This document shows, piece by piece, positions 34,634-42,994 of a stretch of 64,000 bases of DNA. Each line of letters starts with the position of its first letter. Position 1 is the first letter of the stretch. Under the pieces are notes generated by a model. That model worked only from the letters and a program-made list of their open reading frames with translations, made no database searches and was not told the origin of the DNA. Source of the stretch: Clostridium disporicum (GTDB lineage Bacteria; Bacillota; Clostridia; Clostridiales; Clostridiaceae); the NCBI RefSeq assembly GCF_001405015.1, contig NZ_CYZX01000020.1, positions 1 to 64,000 on the forward strand, read 5' to 3'. The position numbers and the translations under genes are program-made.

Positions 34634-35493
34634 AGAAAAATTATAAGGGATATTTATATCTATTACCAGCATTAATAATACTAGGAGTTTTTGTGTTTTA
34701 TCCAATAATAAATACTATAATTTTTAGTTTTGATGAAACTAAGGCAAGCGGTTTTAAGTTTGGATTTGGATCTTATAAATATCTATTTACAGATAAGAGA
34801 TTTTTAACATCTTTATTTAACACTGTTATTTATGCTGCTATAGTACCAATAATATCTGTAGTTATTTCACTACTATTAGCCAATACACTAGTAAATTTGA
34901 AAAGTGAAAAGATAAGAGGAATGTTTCAAAGCATATATTTTTTACCATACGTAACATCTCTAGTTGCAATAGGAATAGTATGGTCATGGTTATTTAATAG
35001 TGAATATGGAGTAATAAACTACTTGTTAAGTTTTATAGGTATAAATCCTATAAATTGGTTAGGCAATCCTAAATGGGCTATGACAGCGCTTATAATATTT
35101 GCAGTATGGAAGAGCTTAGCTTTTAATACTTTGATACTAACAACAGGAATAGCATCCATAAATCCACAGTATTATCAAGCAGCTAAATTAGATCAGGCAT
35201 CTAAGGGAACCATATTTAGAGAGATAACAGTTAAACTAGTATCGCCTATAATAGCATACACTTATATGATAAGCTTGATAGCTGGATTTAAAGTTTATAC
35301 TGAAGTATATGTTTTATTTGGAGGACGAACTTTAGATGGGGCTGTATCTACAGTTGTAAGATATATAATAGATAGATTCTATGGAGATCAAGACTTTCCA
35401 TTAGCTTTTGCAGCAGCAGTCGTATTATTGATAGTAATATTGACTGTAACAATGGTTCAAAGAGTTGTTTCCAGAAATAAAATTCATTATTAG
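34627..35493 (+). CDS. ABC transporter permease (MalF/UgpA type)
   Basis: This 288-residue permease has six predicted helices and the cytosolic EAA-like loop (YYQAAKLDQASKGTIFREIT) that docks with the ATPase. The N-terminal YLYLLPALIILGVFVFYPI is the standard CUT1 permease opening. Its start ATG overlaps the ATPase gene by 7 bases, giving translational coupling. It pairs with the next permease as a heterodimer. Confidence 0.95.
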   Translation: MLKKNYKGYLYLLPALIILGVFVFYPIINTIIFSFDETKASGFKFGFGSYKYLFTDKRFLTSLFNTVIYAAIVPIISVVISLLLANTLVNLKSEKIRGMFQSIYFLPYVTSLVAIGIVWSWLFNSEYGVINYLLSFIGINPINWLGNPKWAMTALIIFAVWKSLAFNTLILTTGIASINPQYYQAAKLDQASKGTIFREITVKLVSPIIAYTYMISLIAGFKVYTEVYVLFGGRTLDGAVSTVVRYIIDRFYGDQDFPLAFAAAVVLLIVILTVTMVQRVVSRNKIHY

Positions 35494-35504
35494 GAGGTGA
35501 AATA

Positions 35505-36329
35505 ATGAATAAGAATAGTTTAGGTTCAGTATTAAAGTATTTAGTGTTAATATTATTTGCTATAGTAACTTTATTTCCTTTTTATTGGATGATAGCATCA
35601 TCATTAAAATCATCCTTTGAGGTAATTCAAACACCTCCTACATTATTTCCAAGTAAAATAATGTGGCATAATTATAGTGTTGCTTTAAAAATGGCACCTT
35701 TTGCAAGATATTTCTTTAATACAATTATAGTTACTATTTTAAGTATTATTAGCACAGTAATAATAGCTATTTTAACTGCATTTGCATTCTCGCACTTAGA
35801 GTTTCCTGGAAGAGATATGATTTTTTCTATCTTTTTAGCATCTATGATGATTCCAGGAGAAGTTTTAATAGTTACAAACTTTAAAACTATTTCTGCTCTA
35901 GGATGGATTGATACGTACCAAGCACTCTTTGTGCCATATATGGCAAATGTACTGTATATTTACATGCTTAGAGAGTTTTTCTTTAAAATACCAAAGCAAT
36001 TATATTATGCAGCCAAAGTTGATGGAGCAAGTGATTGGAAGTTTCTATGGAAAATTGTAGTTCCTATGGCAAAACCATCAATTATAACTATTTGTATTTT
36101 AGTAGGTATTAATTCTTGGAATGCTTTTTTATGGCCACTACTTGTAACAAATAGTGAAAAAATGAGATTACTAGCAAATGGACTAACTGCCTTCCAGTCT
36201 GATGCAGGAAATCAATATGAGTTATTAATGGCTGCATCAACAATAATTACTATGCCAATAGTTATAGTATATATTTTCCTACATAAAAAAATTATGAGTG
36301 GAGTTTCTATTGGAGGTATTAAAGGATAA
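35505..36329 (+). CDS. ABC transporter permease (MalG/UgpE type)
   Basis: This 274-residue permease has six helices and the EAA loop YYAAKVDGASDWKFLWKIVVP. The N-terminal LFPFYWMIASSLKSSFEV is typical of MalG/UgpE partners. The start is ATG after TTAGGAGGTGA, 11 bases after the previous gene. It forms the channel with the upstream permease. Substrate class is carbohydrate or glycerol-3-phosphate by family only. Confidence 0.95.
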   Translation: MNKNSLGSVLKYLVLILFAIVTLFPFYWMIASSLKSSFEVIQTPPTLFPSKIMWHNYSVALKMAPFARYFFNTIIVTILSIISTVIIAILTAFAFSHLEFPGRDMIFSIFLASMMIPGEVLIVTNFKTISALGWIDTYQALFVPYMANVLYIYMLREFFFKIPKQLYYAAKVDGASDWKFLWKIVVPMAKPSIITICILVGINSWNAFLWPLLVTNSEKMRLLANGLTAFQSDAGNQYELLMAASTIITMPIVIVYIFLHKKIMSGVSIGGIKG

Positions 36330-36374
36330 ACTTTAATAAAAACTAAAGATAAATAAATTTTAAGAGGTGAAAAT

Positions 36375-37703
36375 ATGAACAAAAGAATTTTAGCTACAAT
36401 TTTAACAGCTACTTTAGGAGTAGGTATGTTTGTTGGATGTGGTAAAAAAAATAATGCTACAGCTGAAATAGTAAAAGAATTAAATAATCCTGTTTCTATA
36501 GAAATGTGGCACTATTTAAATGGAAAACAAGCAGAGGTACTAGACTCAATAATACAAGATTTTAATAGCAACAATAATATGGGAATTACTGTTACTGCAG
36601 TAAATCAAGGTAATATTGGAGATTTGAATAAAAAGGTAATTACAGCATCACAATCAAATTCTTTACCTGCAATAATAAATGTATATCCAGATATAGCGAC
36701 CGGCTTAATAAATCAAAATAAAATAATAGATTTATCACCATATGTTAACGATTCAACTGTAGGAATGAAAAGTGATATAGAAAATGATTTCTATAAAACT
36801 TTTATAGACGAAGTATCTCAATGGGGTAAAGATGCTGTTTATGGTATTCCTATGACTAAGTCTACTGAAGTTTTATATGTTAATAAAACTATGCTAGAAA
36901 AGTTAGGATATACTATGGATGATTTGAAAGATTTAACAGTAGAAAAGTTAGCTGAGATATCTAAAAAGTGTAAGGATGAATTAGGGGTTGTTGGATTTGG
37001 ATTTGACTCAAGTTCCAATGCATTTATTTCTTCTTTAAAGATGGATGGTAAGGATTTCGTAACTATTGATGGAAAAATAAATGTTGATAATGATTGGGTA
37101 AAAACATTTATGAACTATTATAAAGACGAAGTAGGTTCAGGTTATTTCCGTATTCCTGGTGAAGATACATATCTTTCAGGACCATTTTCAAATCAAAAGT
37201 TATTAATGTACCAAGGTTCATCAGCAGGTGCAGCACATATTAAAACAGATGGAGCATTTGAAGTTGGTGTAGTAGAAGTTCCTGTATTCCAAGGAAAAGA
37301 TAAAGCTGTAATTCAACAAGGGGCATCATTATTTGTAACAAGTGATGTTTCTCCAGAGGCACAATTTGCAGCTTATGAATTTATAAAATATGCAACAAAT
37401 ACAGAAAATACAGCTAAGTTTGCAGTAGCAACAGGATATTTACCAGTACGTAAATCAGCAGCAGATACTCAAATAATGAAGGATGCATTGAATGATCCAG
37501 AAGCATTATTTACAAAGATTTATCCAGTAGCTCAAAATAGTTTAGAATATGCATACTATACTCCAGCAGTTAATAATGCACAATCAGCTAGAACAATAAT
37601 ACAAGAAAAGTATGATGCATATGTAAGTGGAAGTATAAAAGATATAGATACATTCATTAAAGATACAACTTCTCAAGTTGAAACTTCAATACAACGTCAA
37701 TAA
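36375..37703 (+). CDS. Extracellular solute-binding lipoprotein (UgpB/MalE type)
   Basis: This 442-residue protein has a lipoprotein signal peptide (MNKRILATILTATLGVGMF) with lipobox V-G-C near residue 22, so it is anchored outside by lipid. The mature part matches family 1 solute-binding proteins (SIEMWHYLNGKQAEVLDSII, YGIPMTKSTEVLYVNKTML). It captures the ligand for the two upstream permeases. The order ATPase-permease-permease-binding protein fits the glycerol-3-phosphate type of clostridia, but sugar ligands are equally possible. The start is ATG after TAAGAGGTG. Confidence 0.93.
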   Translation: MNKRILATILTATLGVGMFVGCGKKNNATAEIVKELNNPVSIEMWHYLNGKQAEVLDSIIQDFNSNNNMGITVTAVNQGNIGDLNKKVITASQSNSLPAIINVYPDIATGLINQNKIIDLSPYVNDSTVGMKSDIENDFYKTFIDEVSQWGKDAVYGIPMTKSTEVLYVNKTMLEKLGYTMDDLKDLTVEKLAEISKKCKDELGVVGFGFDSSSNAFISSLKMDGKDFVTIDGKINVDNDWVKTFMNYYKDEVGSGYFRIPGEDTYLSGPFSNQKLLMYQGSSAGAAHIKTDGAFEVGVVEVPVFQGKDKAVIQQGASLFVTSDVSPEAQFAAYEFIKYATNTENTAKFAVATGYLPVRKSAADTQIMKDALNDPEALFTKIYPVAQNSLEYAYYTPAVNNAQSARTIIQEKYDAYVSGSIKDIDTFIKDTTSQVETSIQRQ

Positions 37704-37730
37704 AATAATGTAAATATAATTTAATATAAG

Positions 37731-37772
37731 AAATCAGAATAAACATAATGGTTTATTCTGATTTTTTATTTA
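37731..37772. terminator. Terminator after the ABC importer operon
   Basis: A 14-bp stem AAATCAGAATAAAC / GTTTATTCTGATTT with a 6-nt loop and T-rich tail. It lies between convergent genes. Confidence 0.9.
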
Positions 37773-37779
37773 TCCAAAA

Positions 37780-38691
37780 TTAAATTAAATCAATTTTTTT
37801 AAGGAAATTTCCTATTATCTCATCGTATTTATCTGGATTTGATGTTAAAGCTTCTGCATGTTTAGCATTTTTAGCAATATATAGCTCCTTAAATCCAGTA
37901 GTTTTTGAATTGAATAAATCATATACCATATATGTAGGTACATAATCATCCATATCACCATGGATAAAGAGTATTGGAATATCAATATTTTTTATATATG
38001 TTAATGGAGAAGCGGATTTAAAACTCCATTTATACCTAACTTTCATAATTATATCAGCTATAAACAATAGAGGTAAAAAGTTTATTTTATAATCTTCTTT
38101 AAGTCTATGTTTAAATAATTCAAAAACATCAGAGTATCCGCAATCTTCAATACAAAAAGAAACTCTATTATCTATAGCACAATATTGAAGTACAGTAGCA
38201 GCTCCCATTGACTCGCCTAATACTCCTAAATTAATATCAGGTCCTAGTTTATTGAAAAGAAAATTAGCACAAGTTTTAAGGTCATACTTTTCAAAATATC
38301 CCATGGAAGTATAGGTTCCACCACTTAATCCATGATTTCTATGGTCATACATAAAAACTGAGAATCCACGATTATAAAAAGGTTTTATATATTTAACAGA
38401 ATAGTTTGTATTTACGGTAATCCCATGGCAAAGTATAATACATTTCTTTGAATTAGAGTTTGGAATAAATATTCCTTTAATATCATAACCATAATCTGAT
38501 TTTAGTGTTATGTGTTCCTTTTCTAAGTTATTATAAAAGTCTTCAAGGTTTAATTTTTTTATTTGATTTTCATATCCATCTTCATAACTTTTTTTCTTAG
38601 GATAAATTACTATTTTACATAATTTGTTTGCATAAATAATTAAAATAAATAATGCAATAATAATTAAAACTATAAATATATAACCAAGCAT
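37780..38691 (-). CDS. Membrane-anchored alpha/beta hydrolase
   Basis: This 303-residue protein has an N-terminal hydrophobic helix (about 3-22). The alpha/beta hydrolase fold follows: oxyanion segment ILCHGITVN, nucleophile elbow LGESMGAAT, Asp in FIHGDMDDYVP and His in KNAKHAEAL. The layout is like Bacillus YqkD-type hydrolases of unknown substrate. The start is ATG after AAAGGAGAT. It follows the SpoVB-like gene on the same strand, but a terminator separates them. Confidence 0.88.
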   Translation of the reverse strand: MLGYIFIVLIIIALFILIIYANKLCKIVIYPKKKSYEDGYENQIKKLNLEDFYNNLEKEHITLKSDYGYDIKGIFIPNSNSKKCIILCHGITVNTNYSVKYIKPFYNRGFSVFMYDHRNHGLSGGTYTSMGYFEKYDLKTCANFLFNKLGPDINLGVLGESMGAATVLQYCAIDNRVSFCIEDCGYSDVFELFKHRLKEDYKINFLPLLFIADIIMKVRYKWSFKSASPLTYIKNIDIPILFIHGDMDDYVPTYMVYDLFNSKTTGFKELYIAKNAKHAEALTSNPDKYDEIIGNFLKKIDLI

Positions 38692-38789
38692 AAAATCTCC
38701 TTTAAAATATTATTAATTATATTGTATCATATGAAATTTATATACGCTAAAGCTAATTAAAATGTTGTTTGATTATTCTTTAAAATAGA

Positions 38790-38811
38790 AAATCCAGCTA
38801 GTGCTGGATTT
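38790..38811 (-). terminator. Terminator of the SpoVB-like gene
   Basis: AAATCCAGC and GCTGGATTT form a 9-bp stem with a 4-nt loop; the minus strand continues TTCTATTTTAAAG. Confidence 0.8.
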
Positions 38812-38839
38812 GTTCTTATGCTATTAACTTTTAATTAAT

Positions 38840-40339
38840 TTACTCTTCCTCTATTCCAAAGCCACTAAAGTATGCAAATAATCCGAATGTTAGTATAATA
38901 ATTATAATATTTTTAACTATAAATAAATCACTTAATATTGTGTTAGTTAATAATCTTAAAAGAAGGTAAGTTAGTAGACCAATAAGTGAAAAAATTATAA
39001 TATTTATAGAGGATAATGATATATCTATATGTTTTTTTATTTCATGTAGATTTATTATTAAACTTATAATAGATGTAATAAATAGAGTTATAGCAGTTGA
39101 AAATACATTTATACTTTTTATCCCTGTAAGTATATATAAAGAAATAAGTTCTATTGAAGAAGTTATAAGAGAGTTTCTTAATATTATGCTTTGTCTATTT
39201 AATCCATTTAGAATTCCAAACATAGTACTTGAAGTAAAAAATAATGGAGCAGATAAAGCACAAACTTTAATATACAAACCTAGGTCATCTCTACCGTAAA
39301 ACATTTTCCCTAAAGAGTCAGGAATAAGTAGACAAATTATACAAGTAGCAATACCAAGTAAAAAAGCAATTTTCAAAACTTTACGTATTCTAACTGATGC
39401 ACTATAATATTCACCTTTGCTTAAAGTTTCAGAAAGATCAGGCATTAAAAGCGTACTAATAGAATTAACAACTATAAGTGGAAAAGTAACTATTGTTAAC
39501 GCCATACCATTAAACTTACCTATCATAGCAATTGCAGTTGAATATTCAAGTCCAATTGATACAAGCCTTCGTGGAACTACTAAAGTAGACATAGCTGAAA
39601 ATATATTTCCCATAAATCCATTTAAACATAATGGGAATGATACTGCTAAAACATTAAAAAGTAATTGAGCTTTGCGCTCAGGCTTTTCATAAGAAGGAGG
39701 AATCTTTTTTACTATGTGCTTATAATAAGCGTAAAGTAATAAAAGGCTTTGAAGTTCTCCAATAGCTAATGAAACATAAGCAAGGGTAACTAAAGATGAT
39801 AGTGTATTAGCTTTAAATATAAATATAAGTAAGGCAATTGTTATTATTCTCATAGCTTTTTCTAATATATCTATAAATGCAGGAACTGTGATTTTTGATG
39901 TACCATAAAAAAAGCCTTTTAGTATATTAGATAAGGCTATAAATACCATTGCAGGACAAGTTACCCTTATAGCATTTAATGTTCTCATATCTTTAACACC
40001 GTATTCACTTATGTATGGAGCTAATATAAAAACTAAAACACCTATTGCTACTGACCAGATAATATTAAAAAAAGCTACAGTATTTATAGTTTTAAAAAGG
40101 TTATTATATTCTCTTTTAGAAGTATATATGGCAGCTCTTTGAGAAATAGCAGCTATAATTCCAGCTGTCATAAGGCTTATAAATAAATTGTATATAGGCA
40201 TTACTAGCCCATATAGTCCTATACCTTCTGGACCTATCAACTTGGATAAATATATGGAGAATATAAATCCTAAGATACCAGTTGTGATATTTGCTGCTGT
40301 TAAGAAAAACGAATTTTTAAAGAAATTATCTTTTTCCAA
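38840..40339 (-). CDS. SpoVB-like lipid-linked oligosaccharide flippase
   Basis: This 499-residue protein has about 14 membrane helices of the MOP superfamily. FFLTAANITTGILGFIFS at the N-terminus and LIGPEGIGLYGLVMPIYNL match the stage V sporulation protein B group. Bacillus SpoVB is needed for spore cortex peptidoglycan synthesis. The start is TTG, with GAGGTGA five to six bases upstream; no ATG is close. It is divergent from the hydrogenase operon across a 273-base gap holding repeated motifs. It is a distant relative of the flippase at 31848-33455. Confidence 0.9.
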   Translation of the reverse strand: MEKDNFFKNSFFLTAANITTGILGFIFSIYLSKLIGPEGIGLYGLVMPIYNLFISLMTAGIIAAISQRAAIYTSKREYNNLFKTINTVAFFNIIWSVAIGVLVFILAPYISEYGVKDMRTLNAIRVTCPAMVFIALSNILKGFFYGTSKITVPAFIDILEKAMRIITIALLIFIFKANTLSSLVTLAYVSLAIGELQSLLLLYAYYKHIVKKIPPSYEKPERKAQLLFNVLAVSFPLCLNGFMGNIFSAMSTLVVPRRLVSIGLEYSTAIAMIGKFNGMALTIVTFPLIVVNSISTLLMPDLSETLSKGEYYSASVRIRKVLKIAFLLGIATCIICLLIPDSLGKMFYGRDDLGLYIKVCALSAPLFFTSSTMFGILNGLNRQSIILRNSLITSSIELISLYILTGIKSINVFSTAITLFITSIISLIINLHEIKKHIDISLSSINIIIFSLIGLLTYLLLRLLTNTILSDLFIVKNIIIIILTFGLFAYFSGFGIEEE

Positions 40340-40361
40340 TTAATTCACCTCTTCGATTTAC

Positions 40362-40490
40362 ATTAAACGAAACTCAAAATCTAAGATTTGTTTAAAGTGA
40401 AATTATGTCTATAAACAAATATGGTAGTGAGTTTCCTTAATACATATTCTGGAAAAATAATAATTATGTTATATATAGAGTTTCTTTAAT
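40362..40490. repeat. Three copies of a GAGTTTC(N)TTAAT motif
   Basis: GAGTTTCCTTAAT (40429-40441) and GAGTTTCTTTAAT (40478-40490) lie on the plus strand, 49 bases apart. An inverted, one-base-longer copy (GAGTTTCGTTTAAT read on the minus strand) lies at 40375-40362. All three fall between the divergent flippase and hydrogenase genes. They may be binding sites for one regulator; which one is unknown. Confidence 0.45.
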
Positions 40491-40527
40491 AGAAAAAATA
40501 ATAATATTATTCAAAATATTAAGAAAA

Positions 40528-40555
40528 TTGTTACAATAACTGGAAAATATATACT
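40528..40555 (+). promoter_or_regulatory. Promoter of the hydrogenase operon
   Basis: TTGTTA (40528-40533), a 16-bp spacer and TATACT (40550-40555) lie about 60 bases before hydC. Confidence 0.55.
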
Positions 40556-40558
40556 GTA

Positions 40559-40576
40559 TTGTGATAAAATTAACGT
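40559..40576. promoter_or_regulatory. Possible Rex (redox repressor) site
   Basis: TTGTGATAAAATTAACGT matches the clostridial Rex consensus TTGTTAA-N4-TTAACAA at about 10 of 14 fixed positions. It lies at the expected transcription start of the hydrogenase operon. Rex control of hydrogenase genes is known in clostridia. The match is imperfect. Confidence 0.35.
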
Positions 40577-40612
40577 ATATTAAATTTATAATAATGAAGG
40601 GAGGCAAAAAGT

Positions 40613-41101
40613 ATGTGTATTTCTAATGTTAACAAAGAAAAATTTAATGAGTTAGGCGATTATATTGAAAAAAATGATTTAAAGGAGAATGACTTAATAG
40701 CAGTACTTCACAAAGCACAAGAATTGTTTGGATACTTAGGAGAAGAGGTACAGTTATTTGTATCAGAAAAGTTAGGGGTACCAGTATCAAAAGTTTATGG
40801 AGTAATTACGTTTTATTCATTTTTTACTACTGAACCAAAAGGTAAATATGTAATAAATGTATGTGCTGGAACAGCTTGCTTTGTTAGAGGCGCAGGAGAG
40901 ATAATAGAGGAGTTTAAAAAGAACCTCAATATCGAAGTAGGTGAAACTACTGAAGATGGATTATTTACTCTAGATACATTAAGATGTGTAGGGGCTTGTG
41001 GACTTGCACCAGTAGTTATGGTAAATAATAGGGTTTATGGACATTTTACTAAGAAAAATGTTGAAGAAGTTATAAACGAACATAAACGTTTGGAGGTTTA
41101 A
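40613..41101 (+). CDS. hydC: Hydrogenase complex 2Fe-2S subunit (NuoE-like, HydC)
   Basis: This 162-residue thioredoxin-like ferredoxin resembles NuoE and HndA. The four 2Fe-2S Cys are seen as CAGTACFVRG and LRCVGACGLAP. It passes electrons between the NAD(H)-binding subunit and the hydrogenase. The start is ATG after AAGGGAGGC. The next gene begins one base after its stop, and both are followed by the catalytic subunit, the typical trimeric order of electron-bifurcating hydrogenases. Confidence 0.93.
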   Translation: MCISNVNKEKFNELGDYIEKNDLKENDLIAVLHKAQELFGYLGEEVQLFVSEKLGVPVSKVYGVITFYSFFTTEPKGKYVINVCAGTACFVRGAGEIIEEFKKNLNIEVGETTEDGLFTLDTLRCVGACGLAPVVMVNNRVYGHFTKKNVEEVINEHKRLEV

Positions 41102-41102
41102 T

Positions 41103-42983
41103 ATGAGAAAAATTTCATCTTATGAGGAGTTATTAGATAAAGCTGAAAAATATAAAAAGTATATAAATTTAAGAGTAGATAAAAGTTGCGTAAATGATAA
41201 CGGAGAAAAACATATACTTATTTGTGGAGGGACTGGATGTAAATCAGCTAATGCAGATAAAATTTTGAGTGAATTAAATAAGTTTATTGACAAATATAGT
41301 TTAAAAGATAAGGTAAAAGTTATTATGGCAGGATGCTTTGGATTTTGCGCTAAAGGCCCTATAGTCAAAATAGAACCAGATGATACTTTCTATGTTCAAG
41401 TAACTCCAGAAGATGCTGAAGATATAATTAAAAATCATATTATTGATGGAAATGTTGTAGAAAGATTATTATTTACTGATCCAAGTGAAAATATAAAAAT
41501 AAAATCACAGCATAATATACCTTTTTATAAAAAGCAGATGAGAATAGCTTTAAGAAATTGTGGGGTTATAGATCCAGAAAATATAAAAGAGTATATTGCA
41601 GTAGAGGGATATAAGGCATTAGGAAATGTCCTTAAGAATTATGAACCTATTGAAGTTATTAATGAAATAACTAAATCAGGATTAAGAGGAAGAGGGGGCG
41701 GAGGATTCCCAACAGGAGTTAAGTGGAAGTTTGCACGTGAAAGTAAGAGCGATGTTAAGTATATAATTTGTAATGCAGATGAGGGAGATCCAGGTGCATT
41801 TATGGATAGATCTATATTAGAAGGAGATCCTCACTCAGTTTTAGAAGCTATGGCAATAGCAGGATATTCTATAGGAGCTTCTAATGGATATATTTATATT
41901 AGAGCAGAATATCCTTTGGCAGTAAGTAGATTATTAATTGCTATAAAGCAAGCAAAAGAAGTTGGTCTTTTAGGTGAAAATATTTTAAATTCAGGGTTTA
42001 ATTTTGATATAGAAATAAAATATGGGGCAGGAGCATTTGTATGTGGAGAAGAAACAGCTCTTATAAAATCAATAGAAGGGTCAAGAGGAGAGCCAACTAA
42101 TAAACCACCATTCCCAGCAGTATCTGGACTATGGAGTAAGCCAACATCAGTTAATAACGTAGAGACATTTGCAAATATTCCAGCAATAATTAATAGAGGG
42201 GCTGATTGGTATAGTTCTATAGGAACAGAAAAATCAAAAGGGACTAAGGTTTTTGCTTTAGCAGGAAAGATTAATAATGTTGGGCTTGTAGAAGTTCCTA
42301 TGGGAATTACATTAAGAGAAATCATTTATGAAATAGGTGAAGGTGTAAAAGATGGTAAAAAGCTAAAAGCAGTTCAAACAGGTGGACCATCTGGAGGATG
42401 TATTCCAGCTGAATTATTAGATGTTCCAATAGATTACGATTCATTGCTAAATATTGGATCTATGATGGGATCAGGTGGAATGATAGTAATGGATGAAGAT
42501 AACTGTATGGTAGATATAGCTAAGTTCTATATGGAGTTTATAGTAGATGAGAGCTGTGGAAAATGTACACCTTGTAGAGTAGGATGTAAGAGATTACTTG
42601 AAATGTTGCAAAAGATAACTGAAGGAAAAGCTACACTAGTAGATTTGAAAAAACTTCAAGTTTTATCTGAATCAATAAAAGATACTGCACTTTGTGGCCT
42701 TGGTCAAACTGCAGCAAATCCAATAATATCGACTATGAAATATTTTATGGATGAATATGAGGCACACGTTAAAGAGCATAAATGCTATTCAGGAATTTGT
42801 AAGAAATTATTAAAATATAGAATTACTGATAAGTGCTTTGGCTGTACTAAATGTGCAAAAGGATGTCCAGCTGGCTGTATAAAAGGAAAACCAAGAGAAA
42901 AGCATGTTATAGATCAAAATAAATGTATTAAATGTGGTGCTTGTGAGGCTATATGTCCATTTAAAGCAATAGTTAGAGAATAG
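41103..42983 (+). CDS. hydB: NAD(P)H- and flavin-binding hydrogenase subunit (NuoF-like, HydB)
   Basis: This 626-residue protein has three parts. The first 110 residues are a 2Fe-2S thioredoxin-like domain (GGTGCKSANADK, AGCFGFCAKGP). The middle is NuoF-like with the FMN and NADH loops (GLRGRGGGGFPTGVKWKF, GAGAFVCGEETALI) and a 4Fe-4S site (CGKCTPCRVGC). The C-terminus adds two 4Fe-4S clusters (CFGCTKCAKGCPAGC, CIKCGACEAICP). In bifurcating hydrogenases it binds NAD(H) and ferredoxin electrons. The start is ATG after TTGGAGG. Confidence 0.95.
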   Translation: MRKISSYEELLDKAEKYKKYINLRVDKSCVNDNGEKHILICGGTGCKSANADKILSELNKFIDKYSLKDKVKVIMAGCFGFCAKGPIVKIEPDDTFYVQVTPEDAEDIIKNHIIDGNVVERLLFTDPSENIKIKSQHNIPFYKKQMRIALRNCGVIDPENIKEYIAVEGYKALGNVLKNYEPIEVINEITKSGLRGRGGGGFPTGVKWKFARESKSDVKYIICNADEGDPGAFMDRSILEGDPHSVLEAMAIAGYSIGASNGYIYIRAEYPLAVSRLLIAIKQAKEVGLLGENILNSGFNFDIEIKYGAGAFVCGEETALIKSIEGSRGEPTNKPPFPAVSGLWSKPTSVNNVETFANIPAIINRGADWYSSIGTEKSKGTKVFALAGKINNVGLVEVPMGITLREIIYEIGEGVKDGKKLKAVQTGGPSGGCIPAELLDVPIDYDSLLNIGSMMGSGGMIVMDEDNCMVDIAKFYMEFIVDESCGKCTPCRVGCKRLLEMLQKITEGKATLVDLKKLQVLSESIKDTALCGLGQTAANPIISTMKYFMDEYEAHVKEHKCYSGICKKLLKYRITDKCFGCTKCAKGCPAGCIKGKPREKHVIDQNKCIKCGACEAICPFKAIVRE

Positions 42984-42994
42984 GAGGTGTTAGT

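Noticed and set aside
41894..42325. Long open frame (143 codons) on the minus strand inside hydB
   Set aside because: It lies wholly within a well-defined gene, has no ribosome site and reads as a shadow of the coding pattern.
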